From Artemisia argyi (lineage: Eukaryota > Streptophyta > Magnoliopsida > Asterales > Asteraceae), in NCBI GenBank assembly GCA_030686995.1, contig CM060685.1, positions 122,012,823-122,076,822 on the forward strand: DNA of 64,000 bases. The letters run 5' to 3'. The notes under the pieces are model-generated. The model was not told the DNA's origin. It saw only the letters and a list, made by a program, of their open reading frames with translations, and did not search any database. Positions 1 to 12,440 of the stretch are shown here, in pieces. The position numbers and the translations under genes are program-made. Each line of letters begins with the position of its first letter. Positions within the stretch are counted from its first letter, which is position 1.

Positions 1-201
1 ATAACCAAAATGAGGACTGAAATCCTACATGGTATGCGGGATTGCGGGGCACGTCTGGAAATTACATATGTACTCCGTAATTAATTTTATTGGCATTTTA
101 GTGGAAAACACCATGCAATGTGCTGAGTTAACCAATTAATCAAAGTATTGTGTGTTGGAACGTTAATTGTAATTACTGAATAATAATCAAAGTATCCATA
201 C

Positions 202-1113
202 CAGTGGCGAAGCTATAAAATTTTGAGTGGGGGTCAGGATCTAAATTTTTTTTTTTCCTAACGCTATTTTTCGGGTAATATGTTGGGGTCGGTGATTTGA
301 TTCGGGTCGGGTCAAAAATTAAATACTATTATTATAAAAAAAAGTTTCAATCACTAAAAAACTAAACATTTATCCAAGACAACTAAACATTAAAAAGGAG
401 ACAAACGGTTGGTACCTGGTTCGATTCATTGAAGAAATTAGAGTTCAGCCTTTCGACCTTTAACATAGAAAACAATAAGCCTTGTGTGTTGTTGGAGAAT
501 ACTCTAACAAATTAGGGAACATACCAAACCAAGCAAATTTAAATCGACGAAGATTATTCTTTGGACCTCTAGGCTTATACTCTTCAAGCTTAGGTTGATA
601 CACTCCTAATTTCTACAATTCTACTAAATCCCTAATTTCTACTAAATCCCTAAATAAAAGACAAGTAGATAATAGATTTAAAGACAACAAACCTGACCAG
701 AAGGGCCGCTGAGGTAGTGGTCAGCCGTCGGCGGTGGTCAGTGGTGGCCGGCGAGACTGCAGGAGTGAGGAGCCAGGAGGCAGGAAGGAGGGACTGTGGG
801 AGGAGATGAGGGTCGATTGGGGGAAGGTTTGTAAGTTTGTTCCGTTTTTTTTATTATTATTATAATTATTATTATTATTTATTGGGCTAAGTAAATAAGC
901 AATAGATTTTAGTTTGAGTAAATGGGCTTATGTAAAATGTAATAAATCAAAATTTTATTGCTTAATGTATGCAAAAAATTTCACAATTAAAATGGGGGTC
1001 GAAACCGAATATACCAAAATTTTTCTACACGAAAACTATATACCCCTTACATCGCAAAAAAAAATTTCGGGGGGTCGGGCGCCCCTCCCCGCCCCTACAT
1101 AGTTGCGCCTCTG
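202..1113. mobile_element. Non-autonomous hAT-like DNA transposon
   Basis: The 912-bp segment is flanked by a perfect 8-bp direct repeat ATCCATAC (194-201 and 1114-1121), the target duplication length of hAT elements. The termini are imperfect inverted repeats: the left end reads CAGTGGCGAAGCTA and the right end, reverse complemented, reads CAGAGGCGCAACTA. No transposase frame is visible, so it must depend on a partner. The interior is AT-rich apart from a GC-rich block at about 700-830 that looks out of place and could be captured sequence. Short open frames at 914-1160 lie inside the element and are not genes. Confidence 0.8.
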
Positions 1114-1376
1114 ATCCATACGATCTACTACTTTACAATACATTTGGGATATTTTTATAGTGGAAGGCTTAAAAAATTCAGATTACACACTTTTTTGAGA
1201 AAAATCCAAAATACATCCCTGTGGTATGCCCAAAACCCACTTTACACCCTTTTTATTTTTTTTTTGAACAAAACCATCCACCGTTAGTAAAGTTGGCACA
1301 AAAACATCCATCCGTTAGTAATATTAGTTAATGAAGACTAACGATGCAAATGATTTTTCGTTATCTCCTAACAAGA
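1114..1376. other. Intergenic, no gene seen
   Basis: AT-rich DNA between the hAT element and the tandem repeat. A segment near 1331-1351 is an inverted copy of the repeat unit that follows, so the two could pair. Nothing coding was recognised. Confidence 0.5.
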
Positions 1377-1590
1377 GTTAAAATATTTGCATCGTTAGTC
1401 CTCATTGAGTTAAAATATTCGCATCGTTAGTTCTCATTGACTATAGAGTTAAAATAATTGCATCGTTAGTCCTCATTGAGTTAAAATATTTGCATCGTTA
1501 GTTCTCATTGACTATAGAGTTAAAATATTTGCATCGTTAGTCCTTATTGAGTTACAATATTTGAATCGTTAGTCCTCATTGACTATTCTT
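1377..1590. repeat. Tandem repeat, 71-bp dimer x 3
   Basis: Six copies of a unit beginning GTTAAAATATTTGCATCG alternate between about 32 and 39 bp, the longer form carrying GACTATAGA. The true period is therefore a 71-bp dimer repeated three times. Confidence 0.85.
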
Positions 1591-1591
1591 A

Positions 1592-1920
1592 CGTTTCTAT
1601 CTTTTTGCGTCTGTTTTTCTTACGTTATCATCCGTTTTTGACTGTTTTTCTCATGTTTTCATAAGTTTTTATCAGTTTTTGTCCATTTTAAACGTTTTCA
1701 CCCATTTTTCTCACGTTTCTATCCATTTCTTTTGTTTTTCTCACGTTTTCATACGTTTTTATCCGTGTTCATACACTTTTATTCGTTTTCGTCTAGTATT
1801 CTACGTTTTCATCCGTTTTTCTTATATTTTATCTGTTTTCATCCATTTTTATACATATAATATGTATAAAAAAGGATAAAAATATATGACAAAAGATAAA
1901 AACGTATAAAAACTTGACAT
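1592..1920. repeat. CGTTTT(C/T) minisatellite, degenerate
   Basis: Short units of the type CGTTTTCATCCGTTTTT repeat with variation to about 1860 and are followed by reverse-complement forms (GATAAAAACG) to about 1915. The same motif builds the arms of the large foldback element at 46.9-50.3 kb. Open frames across it are by-products of the repeat. Confidence 0.75.
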
Positions 1921-2109
1921 TTGATTAAAATGTTTAACTATCGATTTTAAATCATGATTTTGACCCTTTTCTGTTCTGAATCATCGAAAGTGTAAAACAC
2001 AAAAGTTGTCCGGAATGATGTTTTACATCAAGATTCGCTAGATTTTAACATGAAATTGCAAAACAATGGCTGTTTACTACCAAAACTTAAGCGGTTTTTG
2101 ACCAAATTC

Positions 2110-2223
2110 ATAACTTATACACTTATAAACTCTTGTAAATCTTATAAGTTTGATGATTTACACAAGTTATAACTTACGGAGTATAAGATTTATAAGAGTT
2201 TATAAGTGTATAAGTTATAAATA
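2110..2223 (+). promoter_or_regulatory. Long inverted repeat carrying a TATA box
   Basis: Two arms of about 37 nt (2110-2146 and 2182-2218) are reverse complements with about one mismatch, separated by 35 nt. TATAAATA at 2216-2223 starts in the right arm and has the spacing expected for a promoter of the transcript covering element A's leader and gag. It may be the remaining U3 of the 5' LTR, but no matching copy was found at the 3' end. Confidence 0.55.
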
Positions 2224-2575
2224 GAGATTGAAGTGTTGTTTTTAGGGTTTACGTGGGGTTTAGGAAGTTTTTCATCATCTTTTTGCTTTTTTCTTTGTTT
2301 CTTTCACTCAAATCTTGAAGCTTGGACAAGTTTTAAGGTTGATATAGTGATTAGAAGCTTAGATTTTGCATAAAGTTTTTATCTTTAAAGTTTTTAGTAC
2401 TTTTTCCCTAATTTTCTTGAGTTTTGTAGCTTCTTTGATATTAGAAAACTAGTTTTTTGTAGCAAAATCTTTCATATTTAGTATTTTCTAAGTGTTGGTG
2501 AAGTTACTTGATCAAAAGAACTTTATTTCTAGGTGTTTTTCTTCTAAAAGTTGTGATTTTTACAAGTTTCTGGTC

Positions 2576-3170
2576 ATCTTACGCGTAACTTTTACGTACT
2601 GCCCAAGTTTATAGCTGTCAATTGAACTTTTTGGTACTTTTACGCGTAAGTTTTGGCAAATTACCCCTTTTCTACGCGTACAACAACATCATACGCCTAA
2701 GGTTTGGAAGAAAACCCCTTTTCTACGCTTAAAACCACTTTCTACGCTTAAGTTTAAGCATATAAACCCTTTCCTACGCAGAACTTGAGAATCCTACGCC
2801 TAAGTCAGTATTTCTACGCTTTACTTGGAATCTTACGCCTAAGTGGAAATCTTATGCGTAAGTTGTTGAAGTCTACTCAAAAGTTTTATCAACGGTCTAC
2901 TCTTCATGCAACGGTGACTCAGTACTTCCCTAGCTTGGACAAGTTAGTGGAATACTTCGACAAGGGATATCTTTCAAGCTTGGACAAGTTTGAAAGATTT
3001 GTTTTGTTCTTTAACCTTACGCATAACTTAACTCTTACGCATAAGCTTAATCTTACGCGTAAAGGAGAATCTTATGCATAAACTTACTGTTTACGCATAA
3101 AATCACGCTCTACACATAACATTCAAGTCTACGCATAAGATACTTGTTACGCGTAAGTTTACAAGTTATC
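2576..3170 (+). repeat. Array A1 of CTTACGCRTAAG palindromes
   Basis: Roughly 18 variants of a 12-bp palindrome (CTTACGCATAAG, CTTACGCGTAAG, CTACGCTTAAG and others) are spaced about 15-35 bp apart in the leader just upstream of gag. The same motif recurs at 12450-12835 ahead of the additional ORF. Open frames across it (for example 2785-3081) have no gene-like content. Confidence 0.85.
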
Positions 3171-3247
3171 CATAGGATTTTGGTTTTAACCAAAGGAATT
3201 TGCATTTCAATCTTCTACAAGATCCTACATTACACAAGTGTTCTAAT

Positions 3248-5155
3248 ATGTCTCAACCACTACATTACTTCTTCTCTCATCCTCAGCAACAGCAGTATCA
3301 GCACCAGCAATACCATCAGCAACAATCGTATCAACAACCATCACAATCACACTTTCATCAACAACAACCGTTTCACCCACAACAACAATATCTCATGATG
3401 CAACAACATCAAATCATTCCTCAACAACAACCATATCCAATGTCACAACAACCAATTCAGTATTCGTCCAAACAACCTCACTGGTTTGATCGGATGTGTG
3501 AAGTTATTACAACTCAACAATCCAGACATGAGGTAGGATCACTTGATACACCCCCAATGCTTACACCTGGGAACTATGTTCAGTGGGCAAGTCGATTCTT
3601 ACGGTTTATTGAACTTAGGAAACCCCATGGGAAATTCATGAAACAAGTGATACTTGAAGGACCATTTCAGTGGCCAACCAGACTTGAAGGTGGTGATCCA
3701 TCTGCTGATCCTCCACGTGCTCCTGTAGAGAAACTTCTTCCAAAATCTCTACTCACAGAAGAACAGAAACTACATCGTGAGGCAGATGAGTATGCCATGA
3801 TCTACATACTTCAAGGAATTCCAAATCCAATCTATCGAAGTGTTGATGCTCAAAAAATGGCTAAAGTCATGTGGGAACATGTTCATCTACTGATGGAAGG
3901 CACTCAACTGAACAAAGATGATATGGAATCAAAACTCTACATGGAATACACTAACATCACAATTGAACCAGGGGAGACACTTGAATCCTATTATCACCGT
4001 TTCACTAATGTGGTTAATGATCTGGAACGACACAAAATTACAATACCAAGGATTGCAGTAAATACCAAATTCGTAGGTAGTCTTGGTCCGGATTGGCAAA
4101 AGTATGTGACATTTGTTCGTCAAACCAAAAATCTTCATGATGCACCATATGGCTTGTTGTATGACTTTCTGAAACACCATGAATCTGAAGTGGAAAAAGA
4201 TCGAGCTCTTCGAGGAGGTTACTCACCACCACCAACACCAAATTCTTTGGCACTCGTAGCTCAATCTCACTATGCTCCACCTCCAATGTCAAATCATGCT
4301 TATGTTCAAGAACATAATTACTTTAGCAACCCACAACCTACAACTCCAAATCAGATGATCCCTTATGATTCTTCACAGCAATCTAATCAACTTGTTCCTT
4401 ATGAAAACAGTGATTCAATGTACTACTCAAATTCCAATGAAGATGAAGATGAAGATGAAGACTTCAATACGTTGAATCAAGGACTTGCTCTTATTGCTCG
4501 TGCCTTCAGCAAATTCTCGAACAAGACAAACAACCGTCTTCGCTTTTCATCAAACACTAGGAATCAAGCTGTCATTCAAGATGGGAGGATTGAGATACAG
4601 AATTGGAATTATGGAAGATCAGGTGCAGGTGGTTATTCGGGAAATTCTGGAAATGAACAGGGGTTTAACAACAATGGAGGGTTCAAAAACAACTCTGGTG
4701 CTCCTCAGAAAAGGAATGAAATAGTTGAAACTGGGAACTCAAACTCTGGGAATGCAGTGTGGTGCTACAACTATAATGAAAAAGGTCATATTGCAACAGC
4801 ATGTCCAAAACCGAGAACTCGGGGAAGTAAGTTTCACAAGCAGGCATTACTTATGGCTCTCAAAGGTGAAAAGGAACGTACTTTCATTGAGCAGGAGAAT
4901 AGTTTCATGGCAAATACTTACAACGATGATGACATGGAAGATCTGGAAGCTAATGCAGCTGTGATGCTTATGGCCAACATGAAGGAGCTTCATATGAATG
5001 ATTCAGGCCCAGTGTATAACACTGATGGTTTGTCTCAGGTACATGATCTTAATGCTTGCCAAATACATGAAATAGCATCACCCTCTGCTTCTGAATCAGA
5101 TAAGGCGCAAGTTGTTCCATCTGAATCATCTTTATCTTCTCAAGAAGATGAATAA
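3248..5155 (+). CDS. Copia gag polyprotein, element A
   Basis: An open frame of 635 codons starting at ATG 3248. An upstream in-frame TTG at 3200 was not taken as the start. The N-terminus is Gln-rich (about residues 15-85). A UBN2/retrotransposon gag domain follows at about 90-330, then a low-complexity acidic and Asn/Gly-rich stretch. A CCHC zinc knuckle at residues 506-519 lacks its second Cys: the order is Cys506, Tyr509 in place of Cys, His514, Cys519. Gag normally forms the cytoplasmic particle and packages RNA through the knuckle, so this copy is probably impaired although its frame is intact. It lies between palindrome array A1 and the broken spacer and pol. Confidence 0.85.
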   Translation: MSQPLHYFFSHPQQQQYQHQQYHQQQSYQQPSQSHFHQQQPFHPQQQYLMMQQHQIIPQQQPYPMSQQPIQYSSKQPHWFDRMCEVITTQQSRHEVGSLDTPPMLTPGNYVQWASRFLRFIELRKPHGKFMKQVILEGPFQWPTRLEGGDPSADPPRAPVEKLLPKSLLTEEQKLHREADEYAMIYILQGIPNPIYRSVDAQKMAKVMWEHVHLLMEGTQLNKDDMESKLYMEYTNITIEPGETLESYYHRFTNVVNDLERHKITIPRIAVNTKFVGSLGPDWQKYVTFVRQTKNLHDAPYGLLYDFLKHHESEVEKDRALRGGYSPPPTPNSLALVAQSHYAPPPMSNHAYVQEHNYFSNPQPTTPNQMIPYDSSQQSNQLVPYENSDSMYYSNSNEDEDEDEDFNTLNQGLALIARAFSKFSNKTNNRLRFSSNTRNQAVIQDGRIEIQNWNYGRSGAGGYSGNSGNEQGFNNNGGFKNNSGAPQKRNEIVETGNSNSGNAVWCYNYNEKGHIATACPKPRTRGSKFHKQALLMALKGEKERTFIEQENSFMANTYNDDDMEDLEANAAVMLMANMKELHMNDSGPVYNTDGLSQVHDLNACQIHEIASPSASESDKAQVVPSESSLSSQEDE

Positions 5156-7710
5156 ATGAACACAGTTTTTATCTTTGATGATGACACAGTTGTTTCATTT
5201 GATGATCCAATTGAGAACGACAAACATGATCATGTCGAACAAAATGAACCTTTCTCTGATCCTGATCCTGACTAGATTTTGATGGCCAAACAACTACAGG
5301 CTCAAATTTTACTAATCCAGAAAAAGAACGAGCAAAATAAAACATTAAAAGAAACAAATGCGTCACTTACAAGAGATATTGAGTGCTGTAAAATACAACT
5401 TTCAAATCTGCAAAACAAAGTTAAACATGAAAAAAGTTTTGAAATGGCTTTTCAAGAATATTATAATAAATAACAAAATCTTCAACATAAAATGCGAGAA
5501 TTAATTGAGTCAAATGGAAAGTTGGTTTCAAAACTCGAAAATGAAAAACGTGAACTTCAAAAACAAGTTGAACAACTTCAAAAAGAGCTTTCAAAAACAC
5601 AAACAGAGTTGTCAATTTGCAAAAAGGATTTTTGTGAACATAAAGTGCGAAAAAGGAAAAGTGAAGATAAATTAATCAGTGAAATTGTTGATCTTGAACG
5701 CCAACTAAAAGAATTCCGTAATGTTGTTTACAAAACCAGGGGCTCTGTCACAACAATTCAGAAATTTACCTTGAAACCGAGACCCGATAAAGGTTTTGCA
5801 CTTGGTGATTTCAAATCAATGTTTCTTCACAACGCATTCAAAGCAAATCCTAAACTTTACAGTATGGAACAAATGCTTGATAATACGATTGTGCGTACTA
5901 TTGTCTATGATACTGAGGAAGAAGAAGAACTTGAAGAAGAGAGTCGATCAAAAATGAGTCAAGTAGAATATTGGAAACCATATGATTATTCAAAAGCTCC
6001 TCATATTTCTAAATCTTTTGTTCCTAAAAAAGAAATACCTGAGAAATCTTGGTATGTCACTGAGTCATATGTTTCATCTTCTAATGCGGCTCCTGTCCAA
6101 ACTGTGGCACAAATAAATGGTCCATTACCATCTTCAGGTGAAGTTACACCTTTACCAAAACGTTGTCGTGTATTAAATTATTTCAAAACTTTTATGGACG
6201 ACATCGAAATTTTGAAAGAAAAAATTGAACGTAATTCTGGGAAATAAAAATTGACACTTTTCAATCTGCTTATGAGTGAGAAAAGAGAGATATTTTTCAA
6301 AAACAAATGTTGCCAATTGTTCAACACCTACGTCACTGTGCTACACGTTGGGAACAGGAACTTTAAAAAGAAGTCAAATCAATGATAAACATTTTCAATT
6401 CAAATGAAAATGCGATTTTGGTTCAAAAGCAAAGAAACGGTGTTTTAAAAAATGATGTTGATCGACTCTTAGAAAAAGTTCTCAATGCTGATATTTTGTC
6501 TGTAATTATGAATGCTCTTTATGAATCTGGTACTTCTATGCTTGTGGAATATCACTGTGCTGATAATGTTTTGCTAAACACCGAAATTGAGACATTAAAA
6601 CAAGAAAATGATAAGATGAGAAAAAATAATGATGATGTGAAAAACAATTTTCAAAAGAAATTTGTCAACTCAGACAAAGGCTTGAATGGTGTCAAGCTTA
6701 AAGTCTTGAACTGGAATTGCAGCTTCAAAGTCAACATCTTTCAAAATCTTGTCAGATTTGCAAAAACAATGAGTCTTTCAAAAGTCTGTGTCTCAAATAT
6801 GAAAAGGAGATTGCGGATTTAAAAATTGAAAACGCTGAATGGCAACAAAACCGCGATGACATTGCTCATTGCAACGGGAAACTTGAGTCTGATATTCAGG
6901 ATAAAAATCACATCATCATTGACTTAAAAGAGAAGATTAAGCTACTTGAGAGAGGAAAGTTTGTTGACACCACTGTGATAGCATCAGGATTGTATCCAAT
7001 AGACAAAACAGACAAGAATAATTATGTTCAAAACACTAATGTTAACCCTTCCACTTCTACAGGACTAGTCTCCACTAATAGCGTTAGCAGACCAAAGCGA
7101 AAAAGTAACAAGAAGAATAGGATCTTGCAACGTAAAAGAGGAACACTAGAAGCTCAAGAAGTAGAAGATCAACTTAGGAATTTGAATAAGACTCATGTTG
7201 CATCTGATTTAGATTCTAATCTGGCAAATTGTAATCAAAATCTCAATGTAACGAATGATGAACCTTTGAATGTTTTGAATATTAATGCATCTTGTGTGTT
7301 TTGTCGAAGAAGTGTATTATCTGGTGATCATGCAAAATGTGTAGCTAATTCTCACTTGAATCTTCATAAGAAACGTAGGACAGGAATTCCTTCTAGGCCC
7401 ACTACTGTATCTAAGTCTATATTAGGAAAACCGCCAACTACGGTTTCTAATGATGTTGTAGTTACCCCCATAGTTGAACAGAACAAATCTAGGAACAAGC
7501 CCAAAGTTAGTGAATTCACCAAAAATAAAGCGATAACTAGTTGGAACTGGCAATGTTGGTTACAATATAAACCAGACTTTAAATGGATTCCTAAAATATT
7601 GAATACGTGTGCTTCTAACCAACAGGAACCCACAATTTCTTTGGGTTCCACCCTTACTTCTGTTCCATCTTCATCTTCTTCTTGTGATGCAGGTGGTTCA
7701 GATTGTTCTC
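5156..7710 (+). pseudogene. Gag-protease spacer with coiled coils, broken
   Basis: The reading continues after gag in several open pieces (5282-5473, 5492-6247, 6382-6822, about 6717-7721) separated by stops and frameshifts. The pieces are rich in Lys, Glu, Gln and Leu with heptad spacing, indicating coiled coil, especially at 5282-5720 and 6570-6960. The last piece has a Cys-rich patch (CVFCRRSVLSGDHAKC) and a basic Ser/Thr-rich tail leading to the protease. Long coiled-coil regions between gag and protease occur in related plant Copia elements. A one-base frameshift near 7700-7711 separates this piece from the protease frame. No enzymatic function is implied. Confidence 0.7.
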
Positions 7711-9693
7711 TGGATTGTTGATAGCGGATGCACCCGACATATGACAGGCAATCTCAAACTGTTAGTCAACTTTGTCTCAAAGTTTATCGGAACTGTCAAA
7801 TTCGGGAATGATCATTACGCTCTAATCATGGGATACGGTGACTATGTAAGTGGGAACATTGAAATAAGTCATGTATATTATGTGGAATGCCTAGGTCATA
7901 ACCTCTTTTCAGTCGGTCAATTTTGTGATGGGGATTTAGAAGTAGCATTTTGTGAGAAAATTTGTTTCGTTCGTGACTTACAAGGAAATGATCTAATGTC
8001 TGGCTCACGTGGTTCAAATCTTTATACAATATCGATGTCTGACATGATTGCTTCATCTCCAATATGTCTTCTCTCCAAAGCAGAATTGACTAAATCTTGG
8101 TTATGGCATAAACATCTTTCGCATTTGAATTTCAAAACTATGACTGAACTTGCCCGTCATAAACTTGTTGATGGTTTTCCAAGATTCCGTTTTACCAAAG
8201 ATCACTTATGTTCAGCCTGTGAACAAGGAAAAAGTACTCGAGCTCATTTTCCTTCAAAAACCGAGCACAGTACGAATCATGTTTTACAATTGCTTCATAT
8301 GGATTTGTGTGGCCCGATGCGTGTTCAAAGTATCAACGGTAAACGCTAAATACTTGTAATTGTTGATGATTACTCCAGATGGACTTGGGTTTATTTTCTA
8401 TGAAGTAAAGATCAAGCTCCTTCAATGATCATCACCTTTCTCACTAAAATTCAAGTTCAGTTACGCAACACGGTCAGAATGGTAAGAACTGACAATGGAA
8501 CAAAATTTACGAATCAGACACTTCGGTCATATTTTGATAAAGTGGGAATTGAACATCAAACATCTATTGCAAGAAGCCCAGAACATAATGGAGTAGTTGA
8601 AAGATGCAACAGGACGTTAGTGAAAGCTGCAAGAACCATGTTGATCAATGCTCAATTACCAGATTACTTATGGGCGGAAGCTGTTTCAACTGCATGTTAT
8701 ACCCAAAACCGCTGCATAATCACAAAACGCCATCACAAAACACCTTATCAACTTGTTCACAAAAGAAAACCAAACATCGATTACTTTCATGTATTTGGAG
8801 CACTTTGTTATCCGAAAAATGATCGTGATGATTTAGGTAAACTTAAAGCAAAGGCTGACATAGGAGTGTTCGTTGGATATTGTGAAAATTCCAAAGGCTT
8901 TTGGATATGGAATCATCGTACAAGAGAAATTCAAGAAACTATTCATGCCAATTTCGATGAACTCACACAAATGGCTTCTGAGCAACACAACTTAGGACCC
9001 GAATCCAACCGTCTTAACTTTCCGGATTCTTAGGCTGAACCATTGTCTCTCAATAGCAAAGAATTGGAAACCTTGTTTGCTCCACTGTTCGATGATACAA
9101 TTGAAAACCGTCCTTCTGAGGTCTCACCTATTTCCGCTGCACAACCTGAAAATATTCAAGTACCTGACTCACCTCAACAAACAACAACAACTGTTGAGAA
9201 AGACGGCCCTCCAATTGCATCTCCGATAACAGCAGAACAAACCGCATCCAACTCACGACAATCGGCTGAAGATCCTACACCACAATCAGTTCCACAACCC
9301 GCAGAGTATGATCCAAATGCATTCTTTAACCCATTTGCACCGGCTCCAACAGTTCCTGATATAGCTGAGTCGTCCACACGCAATTTGGATCCTGCTAACA
9401 TGCGAGATACTTATCAACTTCACCCTTCCACACACAAATGGACTAGAGATCATCCCTTAGTTCAGATTATTGGCCATCCAGATGCACCAATCATGACAAG
9501 ACAACGACTTCACACAGATGGTAAAACTTGCATCTATGCACTCACAGTTTGTCAAGATGAACCTAAGAACATTAAACAAGCAATGACTTACGACAACTGG
9601 ATTGAATCTATGCAAGAGGAACTTCAGGAATTCAAAAGATTGGAAGTCTGGGAATTAGTTGAAAACCTGACGGAGTCTTTGTCATTGGTCTGA
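7711..9693 (+). pseudogene. Copia pol: protease and integrase, element A
   Basis: Starts at the protease active-site region (VDSG, Asp codon 7720-7722). A GAG-pre-integrase zinc-binding module follows (HKHLSH ... CSACEQGK, about 8107-8230). The DDE integrase core has Asp at 8302 (HMDL), Asp at 8491 (RTDNG) and Glu at 8599 (VVER); Asp to Glu spans 36 codons, as expected for D-x35-E. One frame runs the whole length but is interrupted by TAA 8347-8349, TGA 8401-8403 and TAG 9031-9033. TGA and TAG at the last two sites fit C-to-T changes. A frameshift near 9665-9693 ends the segment. The stops fall around and beyond the catalytic core, so no working enzyme is expected. Confidence 0.85.
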
Positions 9694-11112
9694 AATGTAT
9701 TTGGAAAAACAAGCTGGATACAGAAGGCACTGTCATACGTAACAAATCATGCTTGGTAGCTAAAGGATACTTCCAAGAAGAAGGAATTGATTTTGAAGAA
9801 TCTTTTGCTCGAGTGGCTAGACTTGAAACTGTTCGGATTTTTCTGGCATATGCTGCTCATCGGAATATGGTTGTTTATCAAATGGATGTGAAAACGGCAT
9901 TTCTGAATGGTCAACTCCGTGAAGTAGTTTATGTAAGCCAACCAGAAGGCTTCGTTTATCCTGAGCGTCCCAATCACATTTACCGACTCAAAAAACTCTT
10001 TACGGACTTAAACAAGCCCCAAGGGCGTGGTATGACAAACTATCTGCTTTTTTGCTGGCCAATAAATTTCTAAAGGGTCGGTGGATCCAACGTTATTTAC
10101 TAAAACATACGGGGTGGACTTACTAATTGTTCAAATATATGTCGATGACATTATTTTTGCTTCAACAAACAGAAGATACTCAAATGATTTTGCAAATTTA
10201 ATGAAAGATAATTTTGAAATGTCCATGATGGGTGAACTTTTGTTCTTTTTAGGACTACAAATTCATCAATCACCCCGTGGAATTTTTCTAAATCAGTCCA
10301 AATATGCTATGGAAATTTTAAAGAAACATGGAATGATGAGTTGTGATACTTATAATACACCAATAGGTTTTAGCACAAAACTAGATGCTGACATACATGG
10401 GACTCCTGTTGACCCTACCAAATACCGCAGTATTATTGGGTCACTCATGTATCTCACAGCTAGTAGACCTGATATTGTATTTGCTGTCTACATGTGTTCT
10501 CGTTATCAGTCCAAACCAACTGAAAGACACCTCAATGAGGCTAAAAGAATCCTTCGATACATAAAGGGAACCATTAACTTGGGAATCTGGTATCCGAAGG
10601 ATTCTAGTTTTGAACTAATTGCTTTTTCAGACGCTGAACACGCAGGATGCTTAGACACGTGAAAAAGTACATCAGGTGGATTACAGTTTCTGGGAGATAA
10701 ACTGGTGTCTTGGCAATCTAAGAAGCAGGACTGCACATCACTGTCATCAACCGAATCTGAGTACGTAGCTATGTCTGCTTGTTGTGCTCAACTCACTTGG
10801 ATGAGATCACAGCTTAAGAACTATGGCTAGCTATTCAATAAGATTCCGATCCACTGTGACTCCAAAAGTGCCATTGCCATTTCCTGCAACACCGTTCATC
10901 ACTGCAAGTCCAAACACATTGATCTCCGCTATCATTTCATCAAGGAGCATGTCGAAAAGGGTACAATTGAATTATACTTTGTGGGAACTGAATACCAATT
11001 GGAAGACTTACTCACTAAAGCATTACCTCCAACAAGGTTTGCTGATCTAGTCCACCAAATTGGTATGCGATGTTTGACTCCAGAAGATCTGAAAAAAAAA
11101 TTAAAACACTAG
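9694..11112 (+). pseudogene. Copia pol: reverse transcriptase and RNase H, element A
   Basis: Reverse transcriptase begins around 9694, and its frame changes again near 10000 and 10070-10080. The polymerase motif YVDD is intact (codons 10138-10149). RNase H follows, with the first acidic region at about 10630 and a TESEY block near 10755. TGA 10660-10662 and TAG 10828-10830 interrupt it, and the domain ends at TAG 11110-11112. Two polypurine-like tracts lie shortly downstream (11297-11304 and 11472-11479). The sequence is clearly a decayed copy of a standard Copia pol. Confidence 0.85.
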
Positions 11113-12440
11113 TAAGTGTCAAACATCAAAACTATCTTTTGTAAATATTTTTCAAAAACAAAATACAAAAATATAAAAACCTTCAAAAACACAAAAAGAT
11201 TTTCAATTTCTATTTCTCTAAAAAAATGGAAGTACAAACTTCTTTTCAACACTTTGTTTTTTACAAAATTCAATAATATTTCCAAAACTAGTGTTGAGGG
11301 GGAGTCATGGTAATTTTTTTAATATTTTTCAAAACATTTACATCGTACTTGCATTTTACCAAAAATATTTCTATTCCGATTATTTAATGTGTTGCTTAAA
11401 AGGTTTTTCGGGTTACTCTCCTTGACTCTTGAAATAAATTTTTCTAATTAAAAGACATCGGTCTAAGGTCAAGGGGGAGCAAATTTATACAAGTTGTTCT
11501 TTTCAAATACATGGTGTAGCTAACAAATGTTAAATTGTGAGTTAGATGTGCATTTAGTTTGAAAAGTTTACTAAGGTTAAGGGATTATAGATGTCAAATG
11601 CTGAAACTTAAATTAAACCTAGTCAAAACACATTGACCCACTTCATTCACTGCACCTGCAAAATCTGAAATTACATTTACTACACCCACCTAACGAAATC
11701 AACGGCCCTCATCAATCTTGAAAATCCAAACGTGATCCTTCAAATATGTAAGTATAGACATGTATTGATCATGATTGTGTATAATGGTTTTAAAATTCAT
11801 CAAGATCTAACGGCTCAATTTGTTAAAATCGTTAAAAATCAATTTAGGGTTTACGTATAATTTGAACATAAGATTTGGGGTGTTAGTGTTTGAATTAGTT
11901 GGTGGGATTTGATCCTAGGTTGATACTAAACATGTTTTTAACTCTAATCGTGCACAGAATCTTAAATCGTTCATAATCATATTTAGGGTTCATACGTATG
12001 ATTTAGGGCATTTAGATTGTTGATGTTTTGATGCAATTAAGTGCTTGGGATAGTGATTATATGTGTTAAGGATCATATGTATACCCTTTAATTGTTCCAG
12101 AAACATGATTTGAGTTTGATTCGATGTGTTAGGGTTCATTCAACACGAGCAGTTTTGATCTTGCATTTTTGTGGTTGAAAAGTGTTATAACTTGGTCAAA
12201 ATGTTCCTAAGCATGTTTACATCACTCGCCTAACTTCAATTTCACCCCAGAATCATGTTTTAGTATGTTGTGATTATGTGTTCTTGCGTGTTTATGCAAA
12301 AGATTGGAAATTGCATGTTTACACATAAGATTGTGTAGAAAAGTGTTTGGGATAACTTTGGATTGAGTATTGATCAGATTGGTTGTGTTTAAAACTTTCA
12401 GGAATCAAAGGAACACAAATTTTTGAAAGTGATTTGCAAA
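11113..12440 (+). other. Non-coding stretch between pol and additional ORF
   Basis: About 1.3 kb of AT-rich sequence without a supported gene. It holds two AGGGGGAG polypurine motifs near its start (11297-11304 and 11472-11479), which look like those preceding the real 3' LTR at 20002. No LTR could be recognised after them. Confidence 0.6.

Noticed and set aside
2785..3081. 98-codon frame upstream of gag
   Set aside because: It overlaps the TTACGC palindrome array, whose repeat explains the openness.
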